Shown here: one piece after another, positions 6,401 to 6,854 of the stretch | Layout of the letters: each line of letters starts with the position of its first letter | Numbering within the stretch: position 1 is the stretch's first letter | From: Kiritimatiellia bacterium | GTDB taxonomy: Bacteria > Verrucomicrobiota > Kiritimatiellia > SLAD01 | Direction: 5' to 3' | NCBI GenBank assembly: GCA_007128275.1 | Contig: SKXR01000255.1 | Span: 1 to 6,854 of the forward strand | Length of the DNA: 6,854 nucleotides | The notes under the pieces: generated by a model | Seen by the model: only the letters and a program-made list of their open reading frames with translations | Told to the model about the DNA's origin: nothing | The model's database searches: none | Translations under genes and position numbers: made by a program

Positions 6401-6854
6401 TATATTCATATCGGGCGCAACGGATGGAGCGACGTCATTGATCCGGCCCCCGCCATGACCTGGGAAGGCAACCACTGGAGCTATACCTACAGCCCGATGC
6501 CTGCCGGAACCGAGGTCCTGAACTTCGTGTTCAACGACGGCGCCGGGAATTGGGACAACAACAACGGCAACGACTGGTACGTGAATATCGCCGACTGCGA
6601 TGACGAAGATCCGCCGCCGCCCCCGCCGACCGGCCTGGCGATTACCAATCCGCCGTCGGATATCGTGGTCGGCAACGCGGTGACGACCTACGACCTCCAA
6701 GGCATCGCCGAAGACGTGGAAGGCGACGTGTCGTGGACCAACACCCTCACCGGCGCGTCCGGCGCGTTCCCCGCCGTCACCCCGTGGTCCCTGCCGGGCG
6801 TAGCACTGGGCGTGGGCGACAACGTCATCACCGTCTCCGGCGAGATCCCGGGCA
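3482..6854 (+). CDS. Secreted multimodular GH57-family glycoside hydrolase, 3' end beyond window
   Basis: The frame is open from the ATG at 3482 to the window edge (1,124 codons plus one base). GGAG (3469-3472) lies 9 nt before the ATG. Residues 1-30 form a signal peptide: arginines 9-10, a hydrophobic core at 11-27 and probable cleavage after VEA. GH57 marks follow: HNHQP (41-45, family region 1), SYHHSLTPLLP (from 168), FFPTEMAYS with the probable nucleophile E214, and TDGDNAWGG with the probable acid D361 (D363 alternative). The barrel seems to end near 545. A beta-sandwich follows, ending in YFDYYIEAVDTRGNVT (from 703). Then come three Cys-bracketed modules (747-832, 851-934, 953-1039), the last two with the starch-binding CBM25-like signature, then six prolines (1044-1049) and an Ig-like module. 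GH57 members are retaining alpha-glucanases, transferases or branching enzymes. An exported starch- or glycogen-degrading amylase is the likely role, but exact specificity is inference. Confidence 0.9.
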   Translation, partial: MISIPSCLRRMCAGALMLFLAFGFLTTVEANSNVHVTRFWHNHQPIYWPEWNSGVGQDDRVQYAHDSMRLKPTQNYGAAWNHPHNDLEQIFGLNDRIAAYQGRPRDSLQNIDQAGGFGMSYTGSLIDNIRNLAANGWNYGGDWNSGNTQARQWTTPSGGPRLDMVGFSYHHSLTPLLPKEVFRKEVQIFKQAWWKAWGGNGDLSDHSKGFFPTEMAYSRDIIDVLVDEGYEWVIVASHHISRTSPSYMDRVTPNFNINSSPPNRADMLGPRFDNADQWWRDEPNPGQAAWNVAPFAYQLHRVEYVDPNTGDTKSMIAVPSDDVLSYQAGYSGAQIGVVDGQIAPHTGNDPNRPSLVMPATDGDNAWGGGFSSWMESTPSFFGEAQNRGYQLTTMQDFVDAYGQHAPTAHIEEGAWIYPEMCYGSPNFLKWIEPPVRPSQSSPTTYPNTVIDIENGWALKFFAYAPKMAGANWVITAEQILRDEGGDVQAWKIQAPYDWDGTDTNPNEVELAWHIYLKGLDSGFQYYGGLGNDDETKPGLAARRAIEKLQGYMSTRMHLDETGPTVLKPQRFPYNPGGKTFGWFNHVPEGDGSYLKENPSWFYIWTLAHDVSGIETMNLKIRHTHNNENFRNGHHDNLTYAGGANVSDWATIPMTKRVLPNTREELNAIASHGEIDFVVTSPEIADQYFAKIDDSVYPNFRGRYFDYYIEAVDTRGNVTRTEIQHVFVEDDGELPSSGVQFSADPRDCAPLGVTYHAANGPLEGVSPVVMQISFDGGDTWAPHTMTNTATDVWDVALEVPGKPASAIVWFQNSDGSIVDSRDGQNWTTSIRDCDAPVGPRVVTWDPQVPDGCGTEVTVRYYPNEGILQGAAQINIHHGFNGWTGTETEPMTQEGIYWEYVITVPDDTYEINMVFNDGTTWDNNSGNDWHITVINCSDDEPLPTVSTIPAEPVGCDPVTIRYNPVGRPIVGAEQVYIHIGRNGWSDVIDPAPAMTWEGNHWSYTYSPMPAGTEVLNFVFNDGAGNWDNNNGNDWYVNIADCDDEDPPPPPPTGLAITNPPSDIVVGNAVTTYDLQGIAEDVEGDVSWTNTLTGASGAFPAVTPWSLPGVALGVGDNVITVSGEIPG
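5720..6598 (+). repeat. Three tandem Cys-bracketed CBM25-like modules within the GH57 protein
   Basis: Each module begins with a cysteine and ends with one 83-86 residues later: C747-C832, C851-C934, C953-C1039. Modules two and three share IHHGFNGW / IHIGRNGW (W881, W982) and VFNDG followed by WDNNxGNDW (from 911 and 1014). This is the pattern of CBM25/CBM53-type starch-binding modules, with Trp residues likely stacking on glucose rings. The first module keeps the cysteines and the layout, but the second signature has become FQNSDG...VDSRDGQNW. Disulfides closing each module are inferred from spacing and the exported location. Confidence 0.75.

Overview
The window is a GC-rich bacterial chromosome segment carrying three genes, all on the + strand: purH (complete), ilvC (complete), and the first 1,124 codons of a large secreted glycoside hydrolase that runs off the right edge. 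The gaps between genes are rich in palindromes. The lineage is best guessed as the PVC group, possibly Kiritimatiellota or a relative. The reasons are the Bacteroides-like class of ketol-acid reductoisomerase, the 10-nt-periodic ACGC/GCGT palindrome behind purH, the TTTCCAA-N3-TTGGAAA palindromes, and an Ig-like module with a WTN-TLTGASGAF-VGDNVITVSG style at the right edge. This assignment rests on recollection of sequence style and is only an inference.

Layout. Bases 1-109 hold a 59-nt near-perfect hairpin (5-63) and the purH ribosome binding site. Bases 110-1744 are purH, which catalyses the last two steps of de novo IMP synthesis. Bases 1745-1918 hold a 93-nt imperfect inverted repeat, a possible promoter and the ilvC ribosome binding site. 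Bases 1919-3019 are ilvC, for branched-chain amino acid synthesis, followed by a very strong intrinsic terminator (3045-3083). The 462-base gap 3020-3481 has no credible gene. It holds that terminator, a promoter-like pair followed by a chain of hairpins, twin 17-bp palindromes spaced 32 bp apart, and an operator-like perfect palindrome inside a foldable leader just ahead of the third gene. Bases 3482 to the end encode a signal-peptide-bearing GH57-family enzyme. It has an N-terminal catalytic barrel, a beta-sandwich domain, three tandem cysteine-bracketed starch-binding-like (CBM25-type) modules, a proline linker and the beginning of an Ig-like module.

Function. purH and ilvC are housekeeping anabolic genes with no obvious functional link, and each appears to be its own transcription unit. 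The GH57 protein is an exported, multimodular, probably alpha-glucan-active enzyme with its own regulatory region. The most interesting material is the modular architecture of that enzyme and the dense, diverse set of intergenic palindromes. No new multi-gene system such as defence, mobile element or CRISPR is visible.
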